The notes below the pieces were generated by a model. It saw only the letters and a program-made list of their open reading frames with translations, had not been told where the DNA came from and did not search any database. Shown here one piece after another: positions 23,661 to 32,780 of a stretch of 32,905 nucleotides of DNA. The DNA is from Chloroflexota bacterium (GTDB lineage Bacteria; Chloroflexota; Anaerolineae; UBA1429), in NCBI GenBank assembly GCA_012841405.1, contig DUUT01000070.1:1-32905 (forward strand), read 5' to 3'. A program made the translations under genes and the position numbers. The stretch's first letter is position 1. Every line of letters starts with the position of its first letter.

Positions 23661-26600
23661 TTATTCCTCGTCCGAGTCGGATCCGTCCTGATCGAACTCA
23701 TCCGAGTCCAAGTCGAGACCCTCCAAGTCGACCTCAGCCTCCAGATCGACCGACAGGTCCGTCGTCAGCCCGCCGGCAAACAACTCGTCGCCGAACTCTT
23801 CCAGGAGGGCGGTGTCGATCTCGGCGAGCTCCTCATGGCCCTCGCCCGCCGGCACCATCTCCTGCTGCGCTCTGCCGTCCTCATCAGTCCGAAAACCGGT
23901 ACCGGCCGGAATCAGCTTGCCGATGATGACGCTCTCTTTCAGGCCGCGCAGCTCGTCCACCTTGCCCTCGATGGCCGCGCTGGCCAGCACGCTGATGGTG
24001 TGCTGGAAGGAGGCCGCCGACAAAAAGCTGTCGGTGTTCAGCGCCGCCTTGGTGATGCCCAACAGGATGGGCTCCGCCACAGCGGGCTCGCCGCCCTGAG
24101 CGATGATCTCTTGGTTCATCTCCTCGAGATCGATGCTATCGACCAACTGCCCGGGCAGCAGCTCGGTATCGCCGCTGGAGGTGATGCGCACGCGGCGCAG
24201 CATCTGGCGGACGATCACCTCGATGTGCTTGTCGTTGATCGACACCCCCTGCGAGCGGTACACGCGCTGGATCTCGATGACCAGGTACTCGCGGACCGCC
24301 TCGACGCCCAGGATCGACAGGATCTCGTGCGGGTTCTTGGGACCCTCGGTGATCATGTCACCGGCGTTGATCATCATACCATCGATCACCCGCAGGCGCG
24401 CCGTCACGGGAATCTCGTACTCCCGCTCCTCGCGCTCCTCGCGGATGACGTACAGAGCGTCCTCCTCGATGCTCACGCGCCCCGAGGTCGTCGCCACGAT
24501 GTCGTCCTCACCCTTGCGGTGGGCGAGCACCGCCCCTTCGTCGACCTCATCGCCATCCACCACGTCGATGGCAAAGTTGCCGGGAACGTGGTGGGGGACG
24601 CGCCGCACATCGGTGGCCACGATGCGCACCCAGCGCTGGTCGCCTTCCGACCGCAGCTCGACGCGCCCGCTGATGTCGGCGATGATCGCCTGACCCCGCG
24701 GATTCCGCGCCTCGAACAGCTCCTGCACGCGGGGCAGACCCTGGGTGATGTCACTCGTACCCGCCACACCACCGGTGTGGAACGTCCGCAGGGTGAGCTG
24801 CGTGCCCGGCTCGCCGATCGACTGGGCGGCGATGATGCCCACCGCCTCACCGATCTTGACCTCCGTGCCGCGGCCCAGGTCGCGCCCGTAGCAGCGGACG
24901 CACAGCCCATGCCGCAGCGTGCAGGTGAGCGGCGAACGGATGTTGACCTTCTGAACCCCGGCCTCTTCGATCTGACGCGCGAGGTCGTCATCGATGGCCT
25001 CGTTCGCCTCGCACAGGATCTCCCCCGTCTGGGGGTGGACGACCGGTGCCGCAGCGTAGCGACCCGCGATGCGCTCGGTGAACGGCTCACTCGCCTCCTG
25101 CGCACCGCGTGCGGTCACCCAAATCCCCTGGGTGGTCCCACAGTCCTCCTCATGGATGATGACGTCCTGCGCCACATCCACCAGGCGCCGTGTGAGGTAC
25201 CCGGCGTCGGCGGTCCGGAGCGCCGTGTCGGCCAGACCCTTGCGGGCGCCGTGCGTCGACAAAAAGTACTCCAGCGCACTCAGACCCTCACGAAAGTTCG
25301 ACTGGATGGGCAGCGCGATGATGCGCCCCGAGGGGTCGGCGGCCATCAGACCGCGCATACCGGCCAGCTGCCGGATCGGCTGGATACCACCCTTGGTAGC
25401 GCCCGAGTTGGCCATGATGCCCAACGAGCTGTAGGGATCGAGCTGACGCGCCACCGCAGAAGTAACCTCCTCGGTGGCCTCCGTCCACAGCTCCACCGTC
25501 TTGACGTAGCGCTCGTTGTCGGTGATCAAGCCGCGGCGGTACTGCCGCTCGACCTCGGTCACCCGAGCGTTCACATCGTCCAGGATGCGTGCCTTCTCCT
25601 CCGGCACCTGGATGTCGTCGATGGCAATCGTCGTGCCCGAGAGCATGGCGAACTTGAAGCCGATGTCCTTGATGGCATCGACGAGTTCCGCCGTCCCCTC
25701 CAGGCCCAACCGACGATACCCCTCGGCGACCAGCCGCTTGAGGGCGCCCTTGTCGAGCACTTCGTTGACAAAGCGCAGCTCCTCGGGCAGCACGGTGTTG
25801 AACAGCACGCGGCCCACCGTCGTGTCAATGATCTCTGCCTTGCCACGCTTCGGCTGGTAGTACACCTTGATCTTGGCGTGAGGATGCACCTTGCCGAGCT
25901 GGTAGGCCAACTCGACCTCCTCGAAAGAGGAGAACGCCATCCCCTCGCCCTTCATCCCGTCGCGCTCCAAGCTCAGGTAGTAGCAACCCAGCACCATGTC
26001 CTTCGCCGGGCCGACCTCGGGCTCGCCATTGGCGGGGCGCAGCAGGTTGCGGCTCGAGAGCATCAGCTCCCGCGCCTCCCGTACGGCCGCGTCGGACAGT
26101 GGCACGTGCACGGCCATCTGGTCCCCGTCAAAGTCGGCGTTGAACGCCGAGCAGACCAAGGGGTGGATCTGGATCGCGCTCCCCTCGACGAGTACCGGTT
26201 CAAAGGCCTGGATGCCCAAGCGGTGCAGCGTGGGAGCGCGGTTCACGAGCACTGGACGCGTCTTGATGACCTCCTCCAGCACCTCCCACACCTCGGGCAC
26301 CTCGCGCTCGATGAGCCGCTTGGCTCCCTTGACGTTGATGGCGTGGTTGTACTCCACCAGCTTTTGCATGACGAACGGGCGGAACAGCTCCAGCGCCATG
26401 CGCTTGGGCAGGCCACACTGGTGCAGCTTGAGCTTGGGGCCGACCACGATCACCGAGCGACCGGAGTAGTCGACGCGCTTGCCCAGCAGGTTGCGCCGGA
26501 AGCGCCCCTGCTTGCCCTTGAGCATGTCCGACAGCGACTTGAGCTGGCGACGGCCCCGCAGTGAGACCATCTTGCCGCGGCGGCTGTTGTCGATCAGCGC

Positions 26601-28013
26601 GTCGACGGCCTCCTGCAGCATGCGCTTCTCGTTGCGCACGATCACCTCGGGCGCCTGCAGCTTGATCAGGTGCTTGAGGCGGTTGTTGCGGTTCACCACG
26701 CGCCGATAGAGGTCGTTCAGGTCGCTGGTGGCAAAGCGCCCGCCGTCGAGCTGCACCATGGGGCGCAGCGCCGGCGGGATCACCGGCAGCGCCTGCAGGA
26801 TCATCCACTCGGGTCGATTCCCCGACCGGCGCAGCGCTTCGACAATCTGCAACCGCTTGGTCGCCTTCTTGCGGCGCTGCTTGGAGCCCGTCGTGCGAAT
26901 CTCGTGGCGCAGCTCCTCGGCCATCTTGTCCAGGTCGATCTGTGACACGATGTCATAGACCGCCTCAGCGCCCATGCCGGCGGAAAAGACGCGCCCCCAC
27001 TTTTCGCGGAGCTCGCGGTAGCGCGTCTCATTGAGCAGCTGCCGCGGCCGCAACGACATCAGCTCTTCCATCTGCTGCTCGTAGCGGGTGCGGATCTCCT
27101 CCAGTTGCCGATCGAGGTCCTCCCGCAGGCTCTCCTGCTGCGCGTCCGCCTGGCGGCTCGCCTGCTCCTCCTGCGTGTCCAACGGCGCCAGGACGCGATC
27201 CCGCTCCAGCGAGAACTGCTCCTCGAGGCGCGAAAGCTCGTCCTGCACGATCTTGTTGAACGCGCTCAGGTGCTCGCGGCGGATGACGTCGCCCTGGGGC
27301 AGAATCAACGTCTCGCTCGGCTTGAGGACGATATCGTCCGGCGCCGGCTGATCGCGGTGGCTCTCCAGCAGCTCGCGCAGGCGGGTGGCCTCGCTCATCA
27401 CGGCCTCGACCGCCTCATCGCGGCGCCTCTGGATGTCCTCGGTCAGCTCCTGCTCCTGGGTGGCGGCGGCCTCGGCGCGCTCGGCGAGCTCGGCGTCGAT
27501 GGCGTCGAGCTCTTCCTGCTGCTCCTTGGTCAACCGCGAGACCTCGCGGTTCATCTCTTCCTCGAGACGCCGCATGGCGCGCTCGCGCGCGGCCTCATCC
27601 ACCTCGGTGATGATGTACTGCGCGTAATAGAGCACACGGTCGAGGTTGCGCTGCGAGATGTTGAGCAGCAACCCCAGGTAGCTGGGCGACCGCCGCGTAT
27701 ACCAGATGTGCGCGATCGGCGTAGCGAGCTCGATGTGCCCCATACGCTCGCGGCGTACGCGAGAATGCGTTACCTCGACGCCGCACTTGTCACACTTGAT
27801 GCCGCGGAACCGTACCTTCTTGTACTTTCCGCAGTAACACTGCCAGTCCTTGGTGGGCCCAAAGATCGCCTCACAGAACAGGCCGTCCTTCTCGGGTCGG
27901 AGTCGACGATAGTTAATGGTCTCCGGCTTGGTGACCTCGCCATAAGACCATTCGCGGATCTTTTCCGGTGAAGCCAGGCTGATCCGCAGGCTTTTGATAT
28001 CGTTTATCTCCAA
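23661..28013 (-). CDS. rpoC: DNA-directed RNA polymerase subunit beta'
   Basis: A 1450-residue beta' subunit. Zinc site 1 is C59, C61, C74 and C77 near the start. The catalytic loop [14 protein letters not shown] has D627, D629 and D631 for the active-site Mg. A second zinc site lies around CGTTQG and [17 protein letters not shown]. The trigger-loop/bridge region is recognisable by [21 protein letters not shown]. Between about residues 138 and 325 there is an insert dominated by charged heptad-like helices, placed where the E. coli protein is short. The C-terminal tail is very acidic ([17 protein letters not shown]). The start is TTG at 28013 with GAGGAGG five bases upstream and the family opening [20 protein letters not shown]; a frame to 28076 adds unrelated residues. 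No rpoB lies upstream, and the PBP gene follows directly. Confidence 0.98.
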   Translation of the reverse strand: MEINDIKSLRISLASPEKIREWSYGEVTKPETINYRRLRPEKDGLFCEAIFGPTKDWQCYCGKYKKVRFRGIKCDKCGVEVTHSRVRRERMGHIELATPIAHIWYTRRSPSYLGLLLNISQRNLDRVLYYAQYIITEVDEAARERAMRRLEEEMNREVSRLTKEQQEELDAIDAELAERAEAAATQEQELTEDIQRRRDEAVEAVMSEATRLRELLESHRDQPAPDDIVLKPSETLILPQGDVIRREHLSAFNKIVQDELSRLEEQFSLERDRVLAPLDTQEEQASRQADAQQESLREDLDRQLEEIRTRYEQQMEELMSLRPRQLLNETRYRELREKWGRVFSAGMGAEAVYDIVSQIDLDKMAEELRHEIRTTGSKQRRKKATKRLQIVEALRRSGNRPEWMILQALPVIPPALRPMVQLDGGRFATSDLNDLYRRVVNRNNRLKHLIKLQAPEVIVRNEKRMLQEAVDALIDNSRRGKMVSLRGRRQLKSLSDMLKGKQGRFRRNLLGKRVDYSGRSVIVVGPKLKLHQCGLPKRMALELFRPFVMQKLVEYNHAINVKGAKRLIEREVPEVWEVLEEVIKTRPVLVNRAPTLHRLGIQAFEPVLVEGSAIQIHPLVCSAFNADFDGDQMAVHVPLSDAAVREARELMLSSRNLLRPANGEPEVGPAKDMVLGCYYLSLERDGMKGEGMAFSSFEEVELAYQLGKVHPHAKIKVYYQPKRGKAEIIDTTVGRVLFNTVLPEELRFVNEVLDKGALKRLVAEGYRRLGLEGTAELVDAIKDIGFKFAMLSGTTIAIDDIQVPEEKARILDDVNARVTEVERQYRRGLITDNERYVKTVELWTEATEEVTSAVARQLDPYSSLGIMANSGATKGGIQPIRQLAGMRGLMAADPSGRIIALPIQSNFREGLSALEYFLSTHGARKGLADTALRTADAGYLTRRLVDVAQDVIIHEEDCGTTQGIWVTARGAQEASEPFTERIAGRYAAAPVVHPQTGEILCEANEAIDDDLARQIEEAGVQKVNIRSPLTCTLRHGLCVRCYGRDLGRGTEVKIGEAVGIIAAQSIGEPGTQLTLRTFHTGGVAGTSDITQGLPRVQELFEARNPRGQAIIADISGRVELRSEGDQRWVRIVATDVRRVPHHVPGNFAIDVVDGDEVDEGAVLAHRKGEDDIVATTSGRVSIEEDALYVIREEREEREYEIPVTARLRVIDGMMINAGDMITEGPKNPHEILSILGVEAVREYLVIEIQRVYRSQGVSINDKHIEVIVRQMLRRVRITSSGDTELLPGQLVDSIDLEEMNQEIIAQGGEPAVAEPILLGITKAALNTDSFLSAASFQHTISVLASAAIEGKVDELRGLKESVIIGKLIPAGTGFRTDEDGRAQQEMVPAGEGHEELAEIDTALLEEFGDELFAGGLTTDLSVDLEAEVDLEGLDLDSDEFDQDGSDSDEE

Positions 28014-28248
28014 GTCGCCCTCCTCAGTACTCGAACCCTGCCACGGCCATGGGGCGCCACAGCCCCCTGACAACACGAAAAATCCCGGTCAATCTCTACT
28101 CCGCTTAGTAGCGTGCAGATCTACAAACCGAGACTCCTGTCATTGAGTATGTCGACCACGCTGCCACATGAATGCGCCGACGCTAATGAGTGGGGAAATG
28201 CATGCGTAGCCATGGAATGTGGGACGCGGCCTCTTACGACAGTCTACT

Positions 28249-28277
28249 ATTATAGACACAATGTTTCCAATCGTCAA
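28249..28277 (-). promoter_or_regulatory. Near-consensus promoter for rpoC and the PBP gene
   Basis: On the minus strand TTGACG (28277-28272) is followed after exactly 17 bases by perfect TATAAT (28254-28249). Transcription should start near 28243, giving rpoC a leader of about 230 nt. It is the best-matching promoter in the window, as expected for a highly expressed gene. Confidence 0.8.
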
Positions 28278-28404
28278 GTTCTGCTCTCGCCCGCAACAGC
28301 AAGGATGAAGCGTTGGCAGCGGATTCATCTCTCGTGGCAAGCCGATACATTCAGGGATTCTAGGCGCTCCGCCGGGTGCGTGCGATAATGCGCATCACGA
28401 TGCG

Positions 28405-28563
28405 GCGCAGGGCGGCATGACGCCGCAGGCGAAAGCCTGGCGTTGAGACGACCAAGCCCGCCTGCGCGGGCAGGCGGGAGCAGGCACCACGCCGCCCGGG
28501 CGTCGGCCCCCGGGGGGACCGGTAGCGCGGGTGTGGACGCGAGGCATGGCACCCCTCCACCGG
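28405..28563 (-). repeat. Dispersed two-block hairpin repeat, copy B
   Basis: This is the inverted counterpart of 3998-4117. Block 1 (28563-28538) and block 2 (28481-28405) keep the same order, but 56 bases lie between them compared with 17 in copy A. The extra roughly 40 bases include another GC hairpin (around 28505-28521). On the plus strand the middle hairpin has a GAAA tetraloop (CAGGC-GAAA-GCCTG). It lies between the divergent promoters of rpoC and the exported-protein gene. Confidence 0.8.
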
Positions 28564-28585
28564 TACGCTCGGACGCCCCCGCGCC

Positions 28586-28615
28586 TTGACGTCCCCGCCC
28601 CCGCGGCACTAAGAT
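28586..28615 (+). promoter_or_regulatory. Promoter for the 670-residue exported protein
   Basis: TTGACG (28586-28591) precedes TAAGAT (28610-28615) by 18 bases in a very GC-rich setting. The start near 28622 gives about 43 nt of leader to the ATG at 28665. Confidence 0.6.
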
Positions 28616-28664
28616 ACCGGCGCCCCCCGCTCCGGACCACACCAGGAGGGACGACGACGAGGCA

Positions 28665-30677
28665 ATGAGGGTTCCACGCACGATCATCTGTCTGCTCCTC
28701 GTGGCGCTGGCCTGCCTGCATGCCCCACGCCCGCTCGTCGCCAGCTCTGGACCGGGCATCATGCTGGACGCCCCCCTGCTGCCGCTGACGGCACCCCTCG
28801 TCGCCGAGCTCGTGGCCTACACCTGCACGGCCACCGTTGCCTGTGCCGACGACGCGTGCACCGTCCACACCGCCCAGACCTACCATCTCGACCCCGCCGC
28901 GGGCATCGGCGCGGCCACCCTCCGCGTCGGGTGGCCCGTCCAGGCCGCCGACGGCGCCATCGCCCCCACAGCGCTCGCCCTGCTGGATGAGCGGGGTGAG
29001 CCTCTGCCCATCGCCGGGCACGACGCCGATCACCTAGCCATCTGGGAGATCCCCATAGAGCGCGGCGGGCGTCGCACGCTGACCCTCTCCTACGACTATC
29101 CCGCGACGGCGAGCCCCTTTATCATCTGGAGCTGGCAGGTGAGCGCCCTCTCGGCGTGGGGCACCGTGCCAGCGGTGCACGGCGCCTTCGTTCTGCCCAT
29201 CCCGGCCCACGATGACGCCCTCGTACGCGTCGACCCGCACCGCGCCAACCTGCTGGGGGAGCGCCTCTGGTGGGATTACGCCATGGTCGAGCACTATCCG
29301 CCACACCACGTGGTAGCCATCGCCCCGCCCGTGTGGGAGCGGCTCCAAGCGCAGCGCGCCGAGGGTGCCCATGAAGCGGTCGCCGCCACCCTGAGCGCGT
29401 TGCAGGACGCCGCGCGGGCCGCCTCGATCCCCGGCGTCGACTATACCGGCGAGATCATCGCCGAGCTGCTGGCGGCCCTCGAGGCCGATGCCGGCCACAC
29501 GGCCGCCCGCGTGGCCTTGGCGACCACCTACCGCACCCTCGCTGACGAGGATCCCCAGCGCCGTCTCGGGTACCTGCTGCTCGCCGCGCGGGAGCTGGCC
29601 ACCATCGTCGAGGCCGCGGGAGGCGACACCGCCGCGGTGGAGGATCAGACGGCCGCCTTGGGCCGCATCTACCTCGCGGCCGCCGAGACGGCGAGCGCCG
29701 CGGGCGATGCCGCCGGCGCGCTGGAGTACCTCGGTCTCGCGCGAGCAGTGGCCGGTGCCCACTTTGCTGAGGAGCTCACCCACGCCGAAGAGCTCACGCT
29801 CCGTTGGGCGCTCGACCTCGCCGAGCAGGGCCGCGTGGACGAGGCGCTCGCCCAGCTCGACGGCCAGCTGGCCCCCGCGCTCTACAGCAATCTCGTGCAT
29901 TTTGCCCCCCCCTTGGTCGCCGCGCGCACCGAGGTCTCCCTGCGCCCGTCGACACGGACGGTGCGCTACCACCTCGAGCCCTATCCCCTCACCGCCCAGC
30001 GGCTGCGAGACCAACTGGCTGATGCCGTGCAGCGGTTGCAGGGCGTGCCCTGCTGCGCCGTGACGCTGGAGGACGATGGCGCCACCCTGTTGCTCGCGCT
30101 GCGCACTCCCGCGGGCGCACCGCAGGCAGAAACGTGCCGCGACGCGGTGCGGGCCGCCCTCCACAGCGAGCAGGATCTCGTTGGCGCCATCCTGGCACAG
30201 CCCTGGCAGGAAGGATCCCTCGAGTACCGCCGCGCAGCGGGGCTTCTCCATGAGCGCCACCGCTACAGCGAGCAGGTCGATACGACGGCGCCCGACGCTG
30301 TGTGGCGCTCCGAAGCCGAGTATGCCGGGTGGCGGCTCGTAGAGCTGCACAACGCGCAACCCTCCGACACGCGTGCGCACCTCGAGCACCAGCTCGCCCT
30401 CGCTATCATGCGCGAGCAGCGCCACACCTGGGACCACCTGCCATCGGCGAGCCAGTGGGTCTATGACGTTGCCTTTGCCGATGTGGGGGCGCCCTCCGCA
30501 TCCTGGCTGGTCGCCTGGGGCCAGCAACGCACACTGGTCGTCGATCGCACGGCGCCCCACTGGGACGACATCCGGGTGATCGCCCTCGTAGCGGCCGCGC
30601 TCCTCGCGCTGGCGCTCCTGGCGCGGCGCCTCTGGCAGCGCCAAAAGTTTACAGGAGCTTTACCCACCACGTCCTGA
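28665..30677 (+). CDS. Exported, C-terminally membrane-anchored protein of unknown function
   Basis: No family was recognised for this 670-residue protein. A signal peptide (basic MRVPR, hydrophobic core, about residues 1-27) and one helix near the C-terminus (about 636-652, VIALVAAALLALALLA) followed by basic RRLWQRQK place nearly all of it outside the membrane with a short cytoplasmic tail. Residues about 40-215 look beta-rich and contain two Cys pairs near the start (CTATVAC, DDACT). Residues about 225-400 are Ala-rich helices like TPR repeats (EYLGLARAVAGAHFAEEL, EQGRVDEALAQLDGQL). A second Cys pair (PCCAV) lies near 463. It could be a scaffold or sensor for envelope proteins; that is only a guess. 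The start has GAGG two to three bases upstream and is preceded by a promoter. Confidence 0.75.
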   Translation: MRVPRTIICLLLVALACLHAPRPLVASSGPGIMLDAPLLPLTAPLVAELVAYTCTATVACADDACTVHTAQTYHLDPAAGIGAATLRVGWPVQAADGAIAPTALALLDERGEPLPIAGHDADHLAIWEIPIERGGRRTLTLSYDYPATASPFIIWSWQVSALSAWGTVPAVHGAFVLPIPAHDDALVRVDPHRANLLGERLWWDYAMVEHYPPHHVVAIAPPVWERLQAQRAEGAHEAVAATLSALQDAARAASIPGVDYTGEIIAELLAALEADAGHTAARVALATTYRTLADEDPQRRLGYLLLAARELATIVEAAGGDTAAVEDQTAALGRIYLAAAETASAAGDAAGALEYLGLARAVAGAHFAEELTHAEELTLRWALDLAEQGRVDEALAQLDGQLAPALYSNLVHFAPPLVAARTEVSLRPSTRTVRYHLEPYPLTAQRLRDQLADAVQRLQGVPCCAVTLEDDGATLLLALRTPAGAPQAETCRDAVRAALHSEQDLVGAILAQPWQEGSLEYRRAAGLLHERHRYSEQVDTTAPDAVWRSEAEYAGWRLVELHNAQPSDTRAHLEHQLALAIMREQRHTWDHLPSASQWVYDVAFADVGAPSASWLVAWGQQRTLVVDRTAPHWDDIRVIALVAAALLALALLARRLWQRQKFTGALPTTS

Positions 30678-30782
30678 ACATGGGCTATGATGGAGCCCAG
30701 ATGCACTTTGCCTACTGGCCCCACCCCACCCGGACGAGAACGCCAGGGACGCCGGCCAGCATTCATTGGAGGAGGTCAAGAG

Positions 30783-31199
30783 ATGATGCGCAATCGCCGA
30801 CGAGTTCTGAGCATCGTCGTGGTCATGCTCATGCTGGCGATGCTGGTACTACCGATGGCGGCCTCGGCGGGCGGAGCGATCAAGCAGAGCGGCTTGATGA
30901 TCGTGCCGCCGTTCGCCCAGCGCAGCTACACGCTGACTGTGGGACGCGTCGCCGTGACGGTACCCCCCGGGGCGATGCCATGGTACGGCGGGATCGTCTA
31001 CCTGAGCGTACACGAGACGCCCAGCGGCCGGTTCAAGGCCGAGTTCCTGCCCGATCGCGAGTTCCCCGTGCCGGTGATCATGGACTATGACACGGCGCCA
31101 TGGGTGGACTACCATTCGCCGCGCGGGCCGCAACGCATGTGGACGACGAACGGCAAGCTCAAGTCGTGGCATTTCTCGCGGTACAGCGGATGGTTCTAG
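30783..31199 (+). CDS. Small secreted protein of unknown function
   Basis: A 138-residue protein with a clear signal peptide (MMRNRRR, then a hydrophobic run ending MAASA at about residue 27), leaving a mature protein of about 110 residues with no Cys and no further membrane helix. The mature part reads like one beta-rich domain with many aromatics (PPFAQRSYTLTVGRVAVTVP, PGAMPWYGGIVYLSVHETPS, SWHFSRYSGWF at the end). No family was recognised. The ATG at 30783 is preferred because GGAGG lies seven bases upstream; the frame extends to 30687 without a ribosome binding site. It lies 105 bases behind the large exported protein and is followed by the only classical intrinsic terminator in the window, so it ends that unit. 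Confidence 0.8.
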   Translation: MMRNRRRVLSIVVVMLMLAMLVLPMAASAGGAIKQSGLMIVPPFAQRSYTLTVGRVAVTVPPGAMPWYGGIVYLSVHETPSGRFKAEFLPDREFPVPVIMDYDTAPWVDYHSPRGPQRMWTTNGKLKSWHFSRYSGWF

Positions 31200-31222
31200 G
31201 CTAGGGGATCGCACCACCACAG

Positions 31223-31246
31223 AAGAGGCGTGCGCCTCTTTCTTTT
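31223..31246 (+). terminator. Rho-independent terminator after the small secreted protein gene
   Basis: AAGAGGC/GCCTCTT (31223-31229 with 31234-31240) forms a perfect 7-bp stem with a GTGC loop, followed by a T-rich TCTTTT tract to 31246. It lies 23 bases after the stop at 31199 and before the convergent transporter gene. Confidence 0.88.
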
Positions 31247-31266
31247 GCCTGCCGCAGCGCCCTCCC

Positions 31267-32598
31267 CTACTCCGCCGCCTCGCCAATGGAGGAGGGCACG
31301 GGGCCGGTCAATCGCTGGTGCACATCGAGTCGGCTCGCCAGAATGACCGCAATCAGGATCATGACGGTGGTGGCACCAAAGATGGCGGCATAGCCCACCG
31401 TATCGAGGAGTGCGCCCCCAAGGGCGGGGAGGAAGTAGAGGGGGCCGAGCACCGTATTGGTGAGGCCATAGTAGGTGGGGCGCTCAGCCTCGGGCGCCAC
31501 ATCGTAGAGGTACGCCATCTCACTGATGCCCAGCGCCGAAGCGGCCAACCCCTGGAGAAAGAATACCCCGCCAAACAGCGTGACGGCATAGCCTGGGGCG
31601 CCGTCCGCCCAGGCACGCGAGGCGAACACCACGAGCATCAGCACCGACAGCGGCGCCAACAGGCCCAAGCCGCACGCCAACCGCAAGACCCATACACTGC
31701 TGCGGCGCCGACACTGCTCACCCCAGTACATGTTCGATAGCACGCGGGAAAAGGTACGCACCGCGATATAGATGCCCGCCATGTGGGCCGGCGCGCCCAA
31801 CACCTCCGTGGCATACAGGATGTAGAAGGGGCTGGCGAGTTCGAGTCCGGTGAGCGCTATGCGCACACCGATGTAGCGCAGGTACTGACGATCTGCCCGC
31901 AGCAGCGCCGGCGCACGGCGCAACTGCGCGCGCCAGTCCACACCCCGGGCCGGTATCGTGCTGTGCGGCTCGACGACCCCAATGAGCGACACGATCGCCA
32001 GCCCGAACCCGATCCCCGACATGCCCAGGAGCGTTGCATAGTTACCCGGAAAGCTCCCCACGCGGGGGTCGAGGACTACCCGTACCACGAGCCCGGCCAG
32101 AAACCCCGCCGCACCCCCCGCAAAGGCACGCACCGAAATGACGCTGGCGCGACGGCGCGGCGGCACCATGCGCGCCACAAGCTCTGCGCGCGCCACCGCC
32201 GAGCTTCCCGCCGCGATGCGCGTGATGAGGTAGAGAACAAAGAACACCCCCAAGACGAGTCCCGGGTTGCTTACGCCGAGCAGCAGCGTCATGAGGGCGA
32301 TAATGAGGTAAAAGGAGCAGCGAATGATCTCCAGTCGCTGGATGGTCGGCACAAAGCGCCTGAGGCTCTGCATGCGCCCGGCGGCTACGAACTGGGGCGC
32401 CAACCACCCAAAGTAGCGCAGCGAGGGCAGCAACCCCACGAGAAAGCTCGACCCCCCGAGCATGCGCACGTACAGTGTCAAGACCTCACTGGCCTCCGTA
32501 AAAGTCATGGAGGCTTCGACGCACGACGAGTTCAGCGCGCTTAGTAGGATGTTGCGCCGTGTGACGCGCTCGGGCAGTTCAGAAACCGAGTTATCCAA
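31267..32598 (-). CDS. Major facilitator superfamily transporter
   Basis: A 443-residue integral membrane protein with about twelve hydrophobic helices. VTRRNILLSALNSSCVEASM precedes the first helices. GRMQSLRRF (about 78-86) stands at the loop 2-3 position, and a second half follows from about residue 240 (LRYIGVRIALTGLELASPFY, GISEMAYLYDVAPEAERPTY, LPALGGALLDTVGYAAIFGA). The pattern fits MFS exporters or sugar/drug permeases without identifying a substrate. The start is TTG at 32598, about 30 nt after the predicted transcript start; its ribosome binding site is weak, but the residues just after it match the family N-terminus, so a later start is less likely. It converges with the small secreted protein gene. 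Confidence 0.87.
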   Translation of the reverse strand: MDNSVSELPERVTRRNILLSALNSSCVEASMTFTEASEVLTLYVRMLGGSSFLVGLLPSLRYFGWLAPQFVAAGRMQSLRRFVPTIQRLEIIRCSFYLIIALMTLLLGVSNPGLVLGVFFVLYLITRIAAGSSAVARAELVARMVPPRRRASVISVRAFAGGAAGFLAGLVVRVVLDPRVGSFPGNYATLLGMSGIGFGLAIVSLIGVVEPHSTIPARGVDWRAQLRRAPALLRADRQYLRYIGVRIALTGLELASPFYILYATEVLGAPAHMAGIYIAVRTFSRVLSNMYWGEQCRRRSSVWVLRLACGLGLLAPLSVLMLVVFASRAWADGAPGYAVTLFGGVFFLQGLAASALGISEMAYLYDVAPEAERPTYYGLTNTVLGPLYFLPALGGALLDTVGYAAIFGATTVMILIAVILASRLDVHQRLTGPVPSSIGEAAE

Positions 32599-32634
32599 GG
32601 AAGCACCGTCACCGAGGTGATGCGATGAGGCACC

Positions 32635-32662
32635 ATTGTAGATCCCGTTCGGGGCGCGTCAA
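32635..32662 (-). promoter_or_regulatory. Promoter for the MFS transporter
   Basis: On the minus strand TTGACG (32662-32657) precedes TACAAT (32640-32635) by 16 bases. The predicted start near 32628 leaves about 30 nt before the TTG at 32598. Confidence 0.7.
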
Positions 32663-32736
32663 GCCGCTTGCGGCCCACCGCGCGGGCGGTGGCACACCGC
32701 GCCGCCAGGTGCCACGCCCCGGATCCCTCCAGGGGC

Positions 32737-32767
32737 TCCGGGGGCACCGCCAGGAGGTGCCCCCGGA
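32737..32767 (-). terminator. Perfect 12-bp hairpin after the SDR gene
   Basis: TCCGGGGGCACC (32737-32748) pairs perfectly with 32756-32767 across a seven-base loop. It begins 14 bases after the SDR stop codon on the minus strand and lies upstream of the transporter promoter. It lacks a U-tract, but its stability and position suggest a terminator. Confidence 0.65.
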
Positions 32768-32780
32768 TCGTCCGTGTACG

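Larger units (their letters stand above)
28014..28664. other. Intergenic region of 651 bp between rpoC and an exported-protein gene
   Basis: No gene is seen; a 66-codon minus frame (28140-28340) spans the rpoC promoter and is not credible. The region contains the rpoC leader (about 28014-28243), the rpoC promoter (28249-28277), hairpin repeat copy B (28405-28563) and a plus-strand promoter (28586-28615). In the leader, CTACT/AGTAG and GGGGC/GCCCC form small hairpins (about 28094-28112 and 28050-28069). Base composition at 28090-28370 is less GC-rich than the genes around it. Confidence 0.7.

Noticed and set aside
22242..26564. A 1440-codon open frame on the plus strand, antisense to rpoC and the PBP gene
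   Set aside because: It mirrors the codon periodicity of two certain genes in GC-rich DNA; its translation is rich in His, Arg, Gln and Leu with no domain resemblance.
28140..28340. Possible 66-codon minus-strand gene before rpoC
   Set aside because: The near-consensus rpoC promoter lies inside it, and no family resemblance is seen.
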